From the NCBI RefSeq assembly GCF_938045205.1, contig NZ_CALIMY010000089.1, forward strand, positions 1 to 11,293: a DNA stretch of 11,293 nucleotides, read 5' to 3'. Shown one piece after another: positions 1 to 6,166 of this stretch (positions are counted from its first letter, which is position 1; each line of letters starts with the position of its first letter). Made by a program: the position numbers and the translations under genes. The notes beneath the pieces were generated by a model that saw only the letters and a program-made list of their open reading frames with translations, did not search any database and was not told the origin of the DNA. Source of the stretch: an uncultured Campylobacter sp. (GTDB taxonomy: Bacteria > Campylobacterota > Campylobacteria > Campylobacterales > Campylobacteraceae).

Positions 1-472
1 TACCCAGAGCGCGCGCGTTTTGCGACACATAGACCGAGCTTTCCGCCGACCAATCGTATGCCGCCCGCTCTTTGAAAACCGAAGCGTAGGCGTAGCCGAG
101 GATTTGCCCGTGTTTTAAATTTACGCCGCTTTGCTTTGCTGCGACGATTAAATTTGCACCGTTTTGTTTCGTCGCGGCGTTTGTGCGATCTCGCGCTTCG
201 TCTGCGGGCGAAATTTCACTCTCTGCGCCAGCCGCGCTTGCGGAAATTTTAAAATTTTCATCTCGCTTATCGTTCGCAAATGTCGCCTCGTCGCTTGCGT
301 AAGCGAGCAGATAGGGGTATCTTTGCAGCGTCTGCTCGATGCGCCCCGCAAATTCCGCGGCGCCGGGCACGTCGTATTCGAAGCTGATCGCCGTTTGCTT
401 TACGTAAGGAGCGTAAATTTCAAGCAGCGCCTCCGCATCTCGCGGCGTTGCGAGCCGCAGTTTTATCCGCAT
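1..472 (-). CDS. GNAT N-acetyltransferase, phosphinothricin acetyltransferase-like (partial, 3' end off window)
   Basis: The 157 visible residues open with a GNAT start of the phosphinothricin/methionine-sulfone acetyltransferase type: RLATPRDAEALLEIYAPYV (residues 6-24), then TAISFEYDVP (27-36). Family similarity resumes at GQILGYAYASVFKERAAYDW (122-141) and SSVYVSQNARALG, which leads into the acetyl-CoA loop cut by the window edge. Such enzymes transfer acetyl from acetyl-CoA to a small amine in the cytoplasm; the substrate here is unknown. Residues about 60-121 do not belong to the family and form an in-frame low-complexity insertion (see separate entry). The ATG at 472 has a good AAAGGAG site 5 bases upstream. 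I am sure of the family, not of the substrate or of whether the protein with its insertion is active. Confidence 0.85.
   Translation of the reverse strand, partial: MRIKLRLATPRDAEALLEIYAPYVKQTAISFEYDVPGAAEFAGRIEQTLQRYPYLLAYASDEATFANDKRDENFKISASAAGAESEISPADEARDRTNAATKQNGANLIVAAKQSGVNLKHGQILGYAYASVFKERAAYDWSAESSVYVSQNARALG
110..295 (-). other. In-frame low-complexity insertion in the GNAT gene
   Basis: About 62 codons sit between YPYLLAYA and GQILGYAYAS, segments that in the family are joined by only a few residues. The insert is rich in Ala, Ser, Asn, Lys, Asp and Glu, has no hydrophobic core pattern and keeps the frame open. It carries the palindrome AAATTTTAAAATTT (244-257), read here as part of ENFKIS, and a diverged internal repeat (116-169). 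The boundaries are estimates from remembered family sequences. Confidence 0.6.
116..169 (-). repeat. Diverged tandem repeat KQ(N/S)G(A/V)NL within the GNAT insertion
   Basis: KQNGANL (149-169) and KQSGVNL (116-136) are read 11 residues apart on the minus strand. The 21-base units agree at most positions and both end in AAATTTA. This suggests a local duplication inside the insertion. Confidence 0.5.
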
Positions 473-614
473 AAAATCTCCTTTAAATTTCGCCATTTTG
501 TATAATTTCGGTTTTAAGCTTATCCAAATTTGTCGCCGCGACCAGCTTTTAAATTTAGCGGGAATTTTATCTCGCGCGCAAAAAGGCTAAATTTCAGAGG
601 CGTGTTTGAGCGCG

Positions 615-630
615 TAAATTTTAAAATTTA
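615..630. repeat. Iterated palindrome TAAATTTTAAAATTTA
   Basis: This perfect 16-base palindrome lies just downstream of the YciI gene on its transcribed strand. The same 16-mer recurs at 6784-6799. The 14-base core AAATTTTAAAATTT is present exactly also at 244-257, 1914-1927, 3983-3996 and 8968-8981. There is no T-run that would make it a standard terminator. Confidence 0.75.
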
Positions 631-641
631 ACCCGCGCCGT

Positions 642-932
642 TTATTCGCCGAAAAGCCTCCAAAACTCGGGCGCAAATTTCGTCGGCGCAAATTCTATGA
701 TCTCGTATTTTGCGACGCCGTTTTGAAAGAACGGATCTTGCTCGATGATCTCATCAAGCTCCGCGCGGTCTTTGGTGTTGATTAAGATGATACCGCCCGT
801 GCGAGGGACTTTGCGCCCCGAGCAGATAAATTTATCTGCCGCGAAAAATTTATCCAAAAATGCGTTGTGCTCGTTGATGAAGCGGTCCGCTTCGCTTACT
901 TCTTTGACGTAAGTGAGGTTTGCAATAAACAT
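642..932 (-). CDS. YciI family protein
   Basis: This 96-residue protein has the YciI ferredoxin-like alpha/beta fold pattern: MFIANLTYVK as the first strand, a helix containing INEHNAFLDKFF with the conserved His, then GGIILINTKDRAELDEIIEQDPF with the conserved Asp of the DPF motif. YciI proteins are small cytoplasmic enzymes or domains with a His/Asp pair; the physiological reaction is not known. The frame is open for 26 more codons upstream (to 1010), but that part has no family similarity, and an AAAGGA site stands 6 bases before the ATG at 932, so I chose that start. A TAAAAT box at 961-966 gives the gene its own likely promoter. Confidence 0.85.
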   Translation of the reverse strand: MFIANLTYVKEVSEADRFINEHNAFLDKFFAADKFICSGRKVPRTGGIILINTKDRAELDEIIEQDPFFQNGVAKYEIIEFAPTKFAPEFWRLFGE

Positions 933-960
933 TTTGATCCTTTGTGAGATTTGAAGCGCG

Positions 961-966
961 ATTTTA
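961..966 (-). promoter_or_regulatory. Probable -10 element of the YciI gene
   Basis: TAAAAT on the minus strand lies 28 bases before the ATG at 932. The 13 bases TAAAATCGCGCTT starting here are identical to those at the -10 of the U32 gene (4870-4882). No clear -35 is seen, as is usual for Campylobacter housekeeping promoters. Confidence 0.5.
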
Positions 967-970
967 GCAT

Positions 971-1005
971 AAAATTCCAACGGATAAAATTCCCGCTGGA
1001 ATTTT
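971..1005. repeat. Inverted repeat between comEC-like gene and YciI gene, possible terminator
   Basis: Perfect 9-base arms AAAATTCCA (971-979) and TGGAATTTT (997-1005) flank 17 bases. It lies 6 bases after the ComEC stop on the minus strand, and on that strand the second arm ends in TTTT. It could be a weak terminator for the ComEC gene. Confidence 0.35.
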
Positions 1006-1011
1006 CGCACG

Positions 1012-2265
1012 CTACGTTATAAAAAATATTGGCGAAATTCCGATTATCGCGCAGCCAAGCGCTGCGTATCGAAGCTTAATCGCAGCAAGCGCGCAGATGT
1101 TTGCGAGCGCGAAAAGAAGCGGCGGAATTTGCGCCTGAAAGCTTGGCAGAGCAAAGTTTAAAAACGCAAGCAGCAGCGTATCGAGCGCGCCGCCGAGCCA
1201 GAATAGATGCAAAAATATGCTTAGCGGATAAAAGATCACGAACACGTATCCCAGCGGCATGACGCTAAGCTGCTGCAGCGAAGCGGTCGGGAAGAAATAA
1301 TAGACCGCTACGTTCATACTGAGCCAAACGTAGAGGTTGAAAAGTATGACGTTCTGCCAGAGCTTAAATTTAGGCGCGAAGTGGTGCAGGTAGAGGAAGA
1401 TATAGAGCACGCCGAGGCAGGAGAAATAAAATCCGATCGAAAAGGCTAAGTGCGGGAAAAACGCGAGCAGAAGCGCGATCGTTAGGAAGAGGTTTGTAAA
1501 TTTAAGTACGTAGAAATTTCGCATTGCGAGGAAAAACCCCACGCAGCACATTGCAAGCGAGCGCAGAAAGCTCGGCGTAAAGTCAAGCACGAAGAGATAT
1601 CCGCTCATCAGCACGATCACGAATATGCTAAGATCGCGCTTAGCGCTGCGATACGGAAAGTATCGATCCTGAAAGTAGCGATAGATCGGCATCGCGAGCA
1701 GAAAGACCGTGCTAAAGATAATGCCCAGATGAAAGCCGCTTATGGAAATGATGTGCGCTATGCCCCAGTTCGTCACGCTGGCGCGCAGCGGTTTTGAAAT
1801 TTCGGTCGCAAAATACAGCGCGGAGTAAAGATCCGCCGTCATCTCATCTTCGTGCTGGGCTCGGACGAAGCTTATCGCGCGCCATTTTGCCCCGGAGGGC
1901 GCGGTCTCAGCTGAAATTTTAAAATTTGGCGCGTAAAAGCGCTGCTTTAAAAAATCTAAAAATTTTACGTTTTTGGTTGCGATGCCGATATTTACGCGAG
2001 CGAAGCGGTGAAATTCCCGCCCGAGCTTAGCGGTCGTGTAGAGAGTGAAATCCGCCGTTTTGAGCTTTAGCACCGTGTAGGTGCGGCCGCGCTCGTTGGT
2101 TTTGGCGTAGGCGTTTAAAATTTGCGCGTCGTAAAAGGCGTAGTTTTTCGCGCGAAATTCTCTGAATTCATAAAATTTCAGACCTAAGTTTAGCGATAAA
2201 ATTCCAAGCAAAATGAGCAGAAAGTATAAAATTTCACGTTTGCGGTAAAAGAGTTGAAGCTTCAC
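1012..2265 (-). CDS. comEC: ComEC/Rec2 family competence membrane protein, short form
   Basis: The 417-residue polytopic membrane protein has the competence-domain signature HIISISGFHLGII (171-183), the SFLRSLAM segment (232-239) and FSIGFYFSCLGVLYIF (275-290). One membrane helix lies near the N-terminus (about 12-28), then a soluble OB-like part (about 45-108), then many hydrophobic segments from 168 to the end. ComEC forms the inner-membrane channel that takes up single-stranded DNA in transformation. The C-terminal metallo-beta-lactamase-like domain of Bacillus ComEC is absent; from memory this short form is normal in Campylobacterota (H. pylori ComE3). The start is a GTG at 2265, four codons after an in-frame stop, without a clear ribosome-binding site; a later start is possible. 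Residues 114-119 (NFKISA) lie over a copy of the AAATTTTAAAATTT palindrome. Confidence 0.85.
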   Translation of the reverse strand: MKLQLFYRKREILYFLLILLGILSLNLGLKFYEFREFRAKNYAFYDAQILNAYAKTNERGRTYTVLKLKTADFTLYTTAKLGREFHRFARVNIGIATKNVKFLDFLKQRFYAPNFKISAETAPSGAKWRAISFVRAQHEDEMTADLYSALYFATEISKPLRASVTNWGIAHIISISGFHLGIIFSTVFLLAMPIYRYFQDRYFPYRSAKRDLSIFVIVLMSGYLFVLDFTPSFLRSLAMCCVGFFLAMRNFYVLKFTNLFLTIALLLAFFPHLAFSIGFYFSCLGVLYIFLYLHHFAPKFKLWQNVILFNLYVWLSMNVAVYYFFPTASLQQLSVMPLGYVFVIFYPLSIFLHLFWLGGALDTLLLAFLNFALPSFQAQIPPLLFALANICALAAIKLRYAALGCAIIGISPIFFIT

Positions 2266-2337
2266 GGGCGGTGTTTAAGTTCGCGCGACGGAATTTTAAA
2301 AGCTCGCGCGCGGCGAAATTTTAAAATTCCAAGGCTC

Positions 2338-2377
2338 TATGCCGCACCGTTTCGTAAAAACCGGGCGACGCGGCATA
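2338..2377 (-). terminator. Hairpin downstream of glnA
   Basis: TATGCCGC (2338-2345) pairs exactly with GCGGCATA (2370-2377). The inner CCGTTT/AAACCGG can extend the stem with one bulge. It starts 11 bases after the glnA stop on the minus strand. The following T-run is weak (GGAATTTT), so termination efficiency is uncertain. Confidence 0.45.
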
Positions 2378-2387
2378 AAATTTAGCC

Positions 2388-3815
2388 TTAGCACGAATAA
2401 TTCGTCGCAAACTCAAACGGCGTAGGGCGCGCCTCGTAAGGCCAAACCTGAGTTTCAAATTTAAAATGCTGATAGGTCTCGATAAAAAGCTCGCTCATTA
2501 TCGGGCGCAGATACTCGTTGTCGCGGATCACCGCTTCTAGGCTGCCGCGAAGCGTGTGCGGAAGCTGCTCGATGCCGCGTTCGCGAATTTCATCCAGGTG
2601 CAGCTTGAATAAATTCTCATCCATCGGCCCGACCGGCTCGGTTTTGTTTTTGATACCGTCGATGCCAGCCATCAGCATCGCCGCAAATGCCAAATACGGG
2701 CACGCCGTGCTATCGGGGAAGCGCATCTCCGCGCGCACCGAGTGCTCGCCGCTGCCGTAAGGGATACGGATCGAAGCCGAGCGGTTTTGGCTAGAATAAG
2801 TTAGAATGGACGGCGCCTCAAAGCCTGGGATTAGGCGCTTATAGCTGTTGGTGCTCGGGTTCGTAAACGCCGCGATGCTGCGCGCATGCTTTAGCACGCC
2901 GCCGATGTACCATCTGGCCGCATCGCTTAAATTTGCGTAGTTGCCCTTTTTGTAAAAGGTATTTTTGCCCTTTTTCCATATCGATTGGTGCACGTGCATT
3001 CCGCTGCCGTTGTCGCCGTAGAGCGGCTTCGGCATAAAGGTCGCAGTCTTGCCGTTTAGGTGCGCGACCATCTTTACGACGTATTTGTATTTTTGCACGT
3101 TGTCGGCGGCCTCGACGAGAGTGCCGTATTTAACGCCGATCTCGCCCTGGCCTTGCGCTACTTCGTGGTGACAGATGAAGGTCTCAAGCCCGATCTGTTC
3201 AAGTACCTTTAGCATCTCGGCGCGCAGATCGACCATCGAATCGACGGGCTGGACGGGGAAGTAGCCGCCCTTTACGCCCGGGCGGTGGCCGCTATTAAAG
3301 CCGTCTTTGTAGTTTTTGCCGCTGTTCCAATGCCCCTCTTCGGTATCTACTTTAAACATCGCGCAGTTCATATCGTCGATGATCTTTACGTCGTCGAAAA
3401 CGAAAAATTCATTCTCCGGCCCGAAATAGCAGGTATCTCCAAGACCCGTGGTTTGCAGAAACTGTTCGGCTTTTTTGGCGATCGAGCGCGGGCATTTTTC
3501 ATAAAGTTCGTTTTTATAGATGTCGTAAACGTCGCAGATAACGATGATCGTAACGTCCGCGGTAAATGGATCCAAAAACGCCGTTTGCACGTCGGGCTTT
3601 AGCATCATATCGGATTTATCGATCGGCTGCCACGCCGCTACCGAGCTCGCGTCGAATGGAATTCCGTCGGCGAAGTCCTTCGGCAGGCGCTTGTAGTTGT
3701 AAGCGACGTGGTGCCAGGTGCCTTTTAGATCGGTAAATCTAAAATCCACGAACTCGACCTCGTTTTCATCGCAAAATTTAAAAAATTCCTTCACGTCATT
3801 AACAAATTTTCCCAT
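2388..3815 (-). CDS. glnA: Glutamine synthetase, type I
   Basis: The 475-residue protein makes glutamine from glutamate, ammonia and ATP in the cytoplasm as a dodecamer. Visible motifs: FDASS (54-58; the usual Gly after Asp is Ala), GPENE (132-136) with metal-binding Glu134 and Glu136, KPLYGDNGSGMHVHQS (263-278) for ATP and metal, NPSTNSYKRLIPGFEAP (319-335) with the flap Glu333, and RSASIRIP (345-352). Length is close to the E. coli enzyme (469). The adenylylation site, NLYDLP in E. coli, reads NLFKLH here (401-406), with Phe403 in place of the modified Tyr. From memory H. pylori GlnA has a similar change, so the enzyme is probably not controlled by adenylylation. The start has an AAAGGA site, and the leader contains a GC-rich hairpin. 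It is transcribed apart from the PHP gene behind it. Confidence 0.97.
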   Translation of the reverse strand: MGKFVNDVKEFFKFCDENEVEFVDFRFTDLKGTWHHVAYNYKRLPKDFADGIPFDASSVAAWQPIDKSDMMLKPDVQTAFLDPFTADVTIIVICDVYDIYKNELYEKCPRSIAKKAEQFLQTTGLGDTCYFGPENEFFVFDDVKIIDDMNCAMFKVDTEEGHWNSGKNYKDGFNSGHRPGVKGGYFPVQPVDSMVDLRAEMLKVLEQIGLETFICHHEVAQGQGEIGVKYGTLVEAADNVQKYKYVVKMVAHLNGKTATFMPKPLYGDNGSGMHVHQSIWKKGKNTFYKKGNYANLSDAARWYIGGVLKHARSIAAFTNPSTNSYKRLIPGFEAPSILTYSSQNRSASIRIPYGSGEHSVRAEMRFPDSTACPYLAFAAMLMAGIDGIKNKTEPVGPMDENLFKLHLDEIRERGIEQLPHTLRGSLEAVIRDNEYLRPIMSELFIETYQHFKFETQVWPYEARPTPFEFATNYSC

Positions 3816-3832
3816 ATTTTTTCCTTTTTTCC

Positions 3833-3846
3833 GCCCGTATTCGGGC
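3833..3846 (-). promoter_or_regulatory. Short GC hairpin in the glnA leader
   Basis: On the transcribed strand GCCCG, loop AATA, CGGGC form a perfect 5-pair hairpin directly before the A/G-rich ribosome-binding stretch (GGAAAAAAGGAAAAAAT) of glnA. It lacks a T-run and so is not a terminator. It could modulate ribosome access; that role is inference. Confidence 0.4.
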
Positions 3847-3861
3847 TAAATTTAACGGCGA

Positions 3862-3867
3862 ATTTTA
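3862..3867 (-). promoter_or_regulatory. Probable -10 element of glnA
   Basis: TAAAAT within TGTTAAAATTC on the minus strand lies 46 bases before the glnA ATG, preceded by an A/T-rich stretch. It would leave a leader of about 40 bases that contains the hairpin at 3833-3846. Confidence 0.45.
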
Positions 3868-3982
3868 ACATTATTTAGTTGAAATTCGACTTTATCTGCG
3901 CCGTTTTGCGCGCCGCGATTTTTAAAATTTCTTGCCGCCGTGCCTTTTGAAATCTGAAATTTTCACGCCACTGAAGCTTTTG

Positions 3983-4026
3983 AAATTTTAAAATTTTGCG
4001 CCGCCCGCGCCTTTTTAAATTTAAAA
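3983..4026. repeat. Pair of A/T palindromes between glnA and the PHP gene
   Basis: AAATTTTAAAATTT (3983-3996) and TTTTAAATTTAAAA (4013-4026) flank a 16-base GC-rich spacer. They lie right after the PHP gene stop on its strand. The second could act as part of a 3' hairpin (GCTTTTAAATTTAAAAAGGC), but no terminator T-run follows. Confidence 0.5.
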
Positions 4027-4043
4027 GCGGCTGCCGTTAAAAT

Positions 4044-4832
4044 TTACGCCAGATTTACGAACTGCCGCTCGCGATTTTTGAAAACGGCGATCTTATCGTA
4101 GCCGAACTCGCGCGCTTTAGCGTAAATTTTATCGTAGTTTAGCGCCACTTGAGCAACCGAGTGCGCGTCCGAGCTAAGCGTGATCGGCACGTCTGCATCC
4201 GCTAGCATCTGTAAAAGCGCGTCGCTCGGATAAATTTCATTCGCGGGCTTGCGAAGCCCCGCGGAGTTTAGCTCCACGACGATGCCGCTTTTTTTGATCG
4301 CGTTTATCGCGCCGCCCGCTAAAACTCTGATATCTTTTTTCGGAGTAAATTTAAAAATTTTAATCAGATCCATATGCCCTAAAATGTCGAATTTACTGCT
4401 TTTGCACAGCGCGCAGATAAGTGCAAAGTATTCGCGATAAACGTCGTCTATCTCGCGCCCGCTCCATTGATCTAAAAATTCCTCGTTATCAAAGCCCCAG
4501 TTGTTTAAAAAATGCACCGAGCCGATGAGATAATCAACCTTGCGCGCGAAAATCCGTTCATCCATTAGCTCTTTTTTCGTCATAAAATCAACCTCATATC
4601 CCAGCCGCACGTCGATCCGCCCGCTAAACTCATCTCGCAGATCTCTAATCATCCGCTCGTAAAGCTCCATCTGCTCGAAGCTCATTCGGTATTTTTGATC
4701 GAAGTTCATCGGCGCGTGATCCGCAAAGCCGAAAATTTCTATGCCTCGTACGATCGCCGCTTCCAAATACTGTCGCGGCTCGCCGTTAGCGTGGTTGCAA
4801 AGATAGGTGTGGTTGTGTAGATCGGCTCGCAT
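4044..4832 (-). CDS. PHP domain phosphatase, histidinol-phosphatase HisJ family
   Basis: The 262-residue protein carries the full PHP metal site in order: DLHNH (His6, His8), NH (His14), FADHAP (Asp38, His39), GYEVDF (Glu80), GSVHF (His107), GHMDLIK (His153) and SSDAHS (Asp222, His224). Length and motif spacing fit the HisJ family, which removes phosphate from histidinol phosphate in histidine synthesis. No other his genes are in the window, so it could instead act on another small phosphate ester. The ATG at 4832 has AAGGAG 6 bases upstream; a TTG at 4835 is only 3 bases from that site, so I reject it. It is divergent from the U32 gene. In C. jejuni I recall cheZ (Cj0700) occupying the place between glnA and the U32 gene. 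Confidence 0.85.
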   Translation of the reverse strand: MRADLHNHTYLCNHANGEPRQYLEAAIVRGIEIFGFADHAPMNFDQKYRMSFEQMELYERMIRDLRDEFSGRIDVRLGYEVDFMTKKELMDERIFARKVDYLIGSVHFLNNWGFDNEEFLDQWSGREIDDVYREYFALICALCKSSKFDILGHMDLIKIFKFTPKKDIRVLAGGAINAIKKSGIVVELNSAGLRKPANEIYPSDALLQMLADADVPITLSSDAHSVAQVALNYDKIYAKAREFGYDKIAVFKNRERQFVNLA

Positions 4833-4862
4833 CAACTGCTCCTTAAATAAAATTTTGGCTAA

Positions 4863-4868
4863 ATTGTA
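4863..4868 (-). promoter_or_regulatory. Probable -10 element of the PHP gene
   Basis: TACAAT on the minus strand lies 30 bases before the ATG at 4832. It is back-to-back with the -10 of the divergent U32 gene, one base apart. Confidence 0.45.
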
Positions 4869-4869
4869 G

Positions 4870-4875
4870 TAAAAT
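4870..4875 (+). promoter_or_regulatory. Probable -10 element of the U32-purE transcript
   Basis: TAAAAT lies 22 bases before the ATG at 4898. The 13 bases TAAAATCGCGCTT are identical to those at the YciI promoter. purE has no promoter-like gap of its own and would depend on this one. Confidence 0.5.
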
Positions 4876-4897
4876 CGCGCTTAAAAAATCACTAGGA

Positions 4898-6166
4898 ATG
4901 TATTTGAAAAAACCCGAACTCTTAGCTCCTGCTGGGAATTTAACGAAACTAAAAATCGCCCTGGCTTACGGCGCGGACGCCGTGTATGCAAGCACCGGCT
5001 CATTTTCGCTGCGCCAGCGAAGTGCGAAGGAATTTAGCAAGGAAAGCTTCGCGCAGGGCATCGCATACGCGCACGAGCGCGGCAAGAAGCTCTACGCGAC
5101 CGTAAACGGCTTTGCGACCAACGGCCAGCTAGGAAACATCGAAAGGCATCTGGAATTTCTTCGCGATCTGCGCGTGGATGGAATTTTAATCGCTACTTTA
5201 GGCGTCGCAAGCCTCGCGCGAGCAGTAGCGCCGCAAATCCCGATCCACGTCTCTACCCAAGCTAACGTGCTAAACTATCTCGACGCGCAGGTTTGGGCGG
5301 AGCTGGGCGCCGTGCGCATTGTCGCGGCGCGGGAGATGACGCTCAAAGATGCCGTAGAGATCAAAGATAAAATTCCAAACTTAGAGATCGAAATTTTCGT
5401 GCACGGCTCGATGTGTTTCGCATACAGCGGGCGCTGTCTTGTTAGTGCGGTGCAAAGCGGACGCTTTAGCAACCGCGGAAGCTGCGCGAACGACTGCAGA
5501 TTTAACTACGAGCTTTATGCGAAAAATCCCGAAACCAGCGCGCTTTTCCGCTTGCAAGAACGCGAAGGGGAGGGGACTTTCGTAATGAACGCAAAGGATC
5601 TTAGCCTCATTTCGCATGTGCAAAAGATCATGCAAACGGGCGCGATCGACAGCTTCAAAATCGAAGGGCGCACCAAGAGCGAATACTACGTCGCATGCGC
5701 CACGAATGCTTATCGCGCGGCGATCGACGATGCCGCGAGCGATAAATTTGAGGCCGGCGTTTACGAGCGCGAGATTGCGACGCTTAAAAACCGCGGCTTT
5801 AGCGACGGATATTTGATAAAGCGCCCGTACGAGCGAGAGGATACGCAAAATTTAGACCGCAGCATCGAGCTTGGTACGCATCAGGTCTGCGCGATCTCGC
5901 AAGACGGCGAGTTTATAAGCGTCAAAGATAAAATTTTACCGGGCGTTTCGTATGAAATTTTCGCTCCGCGTGGCTTTAAAATTTGCGCTTGCGATAATGA
6001 GATCGGCGAAATTTTTGAGCTTGACGGCAAGCCTTATTTGAAATTTAAAAGGCTGCAAAGCCGCAGCGGTAAGGAATTTAGCGAGATTCACAGCGGCAAT
6101 CTAAATGAGATTAAGCTGCCCGCGAAGCTCGCGGAGTTTTGCTTTTTAAGAAAGGAGATAGAATGA
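4898..6166 (+). CDS. trhP: Peptidase U32 family protein, probable tRNA uridine-34 hydroxylase TrhP
   Basis: The 422-residue protein starts with the family opening KKPELLAPAGNLTKLKIALAYGADAVY and carries the U32 signature EIFVHGSMCFAYSGRCLVS (165-183). Cys173, Cys180, Cys196 and Cys200 fit the four-Cys, iron-sulfur type site of the family. U32 proteins were first called collagenases; the E. coli YegQ/TrhP branch is now known to make 5-hydroxyuridine at tRNA position 34 using prephenate-derived substrate. Single-module length points to this branch rather than to the longer RlhA. Start: AGGA touches the ATG at 4898 directly, which is too close, whereas a TTG at 4904 lies 6 bases from it and gives the usual N-terminus (M)KKPELLAPAG. 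The true start may therefore be 4904. The stop overlaps the purE start (ATGA), which suggests translational coupling. Confidence 0.9.
   Translation: MYLKKPELLAPAGNLTKLKIALAYGADAVYASTGSFSLRQRSAKEFSKESFAQGIAYAHERGKKLYATVNGFATNGQLGNIERHLEFLRDLRVDGILIATLGVASLARAVAPQIPIHVSTQANVLNYLDAQVWAELGAVRIVAAREMTLKDAVEIKDKIPNLEIEIFVHGSMCFAYSGRCLVSAVQSGRFSNRGSCANDCRFNYELYAKNPETSALFRLQEREGEGTFVMNAKDLSLISHVQKIMQTGAIDSFKIEGRTKSEYYVACATNAYRAAIDDAASDKFEAGVYEREIATLKNRGFSDGYLIKRPYEREDTQNLDRSIELGTHQVCAISQDGEFISVKDKILPGVSYEIFAPRGFKICACDNEIGEIFELDGKPYLKFKRLQSRSGKEFSEIHSGNLNEIKLPAKLAEFCFLRKEIE

Noticed and set aside
164..505. Plus-strand open frame opposite the GNAT gene
   Set aside because: Antisense to recognised GNAT motifs, Cys/Arg-rich translation, no ribosome-binding site.
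501..506. Perfect TATAAT on the plus strand
   Set aside because: No plus-strand gene follows. On the minus strand the same bases (ATTATAC) lie at a fair distance from the GNAT start, but the match to a -10 is only partial, so I do not annotate a promoter.
933..1010. N-terminal extension of 26 residues for the YciI protein
   Set aside because: It has no similarity to the family and would pass over the likely promoter at 961-966 and the ribosome-binding site before 932.
2518..3602. Two plus-strand open frames opposite glnA
   Set aside because: They are complements of highly conserved GlnA motifs and have no start signals.
5381..5848. Minus-strand open frame of 155 codons within the U32 gene
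   Set aside because: Shadow of the U32 signature region; GC-rich codon third positions keep the opposite frame open.
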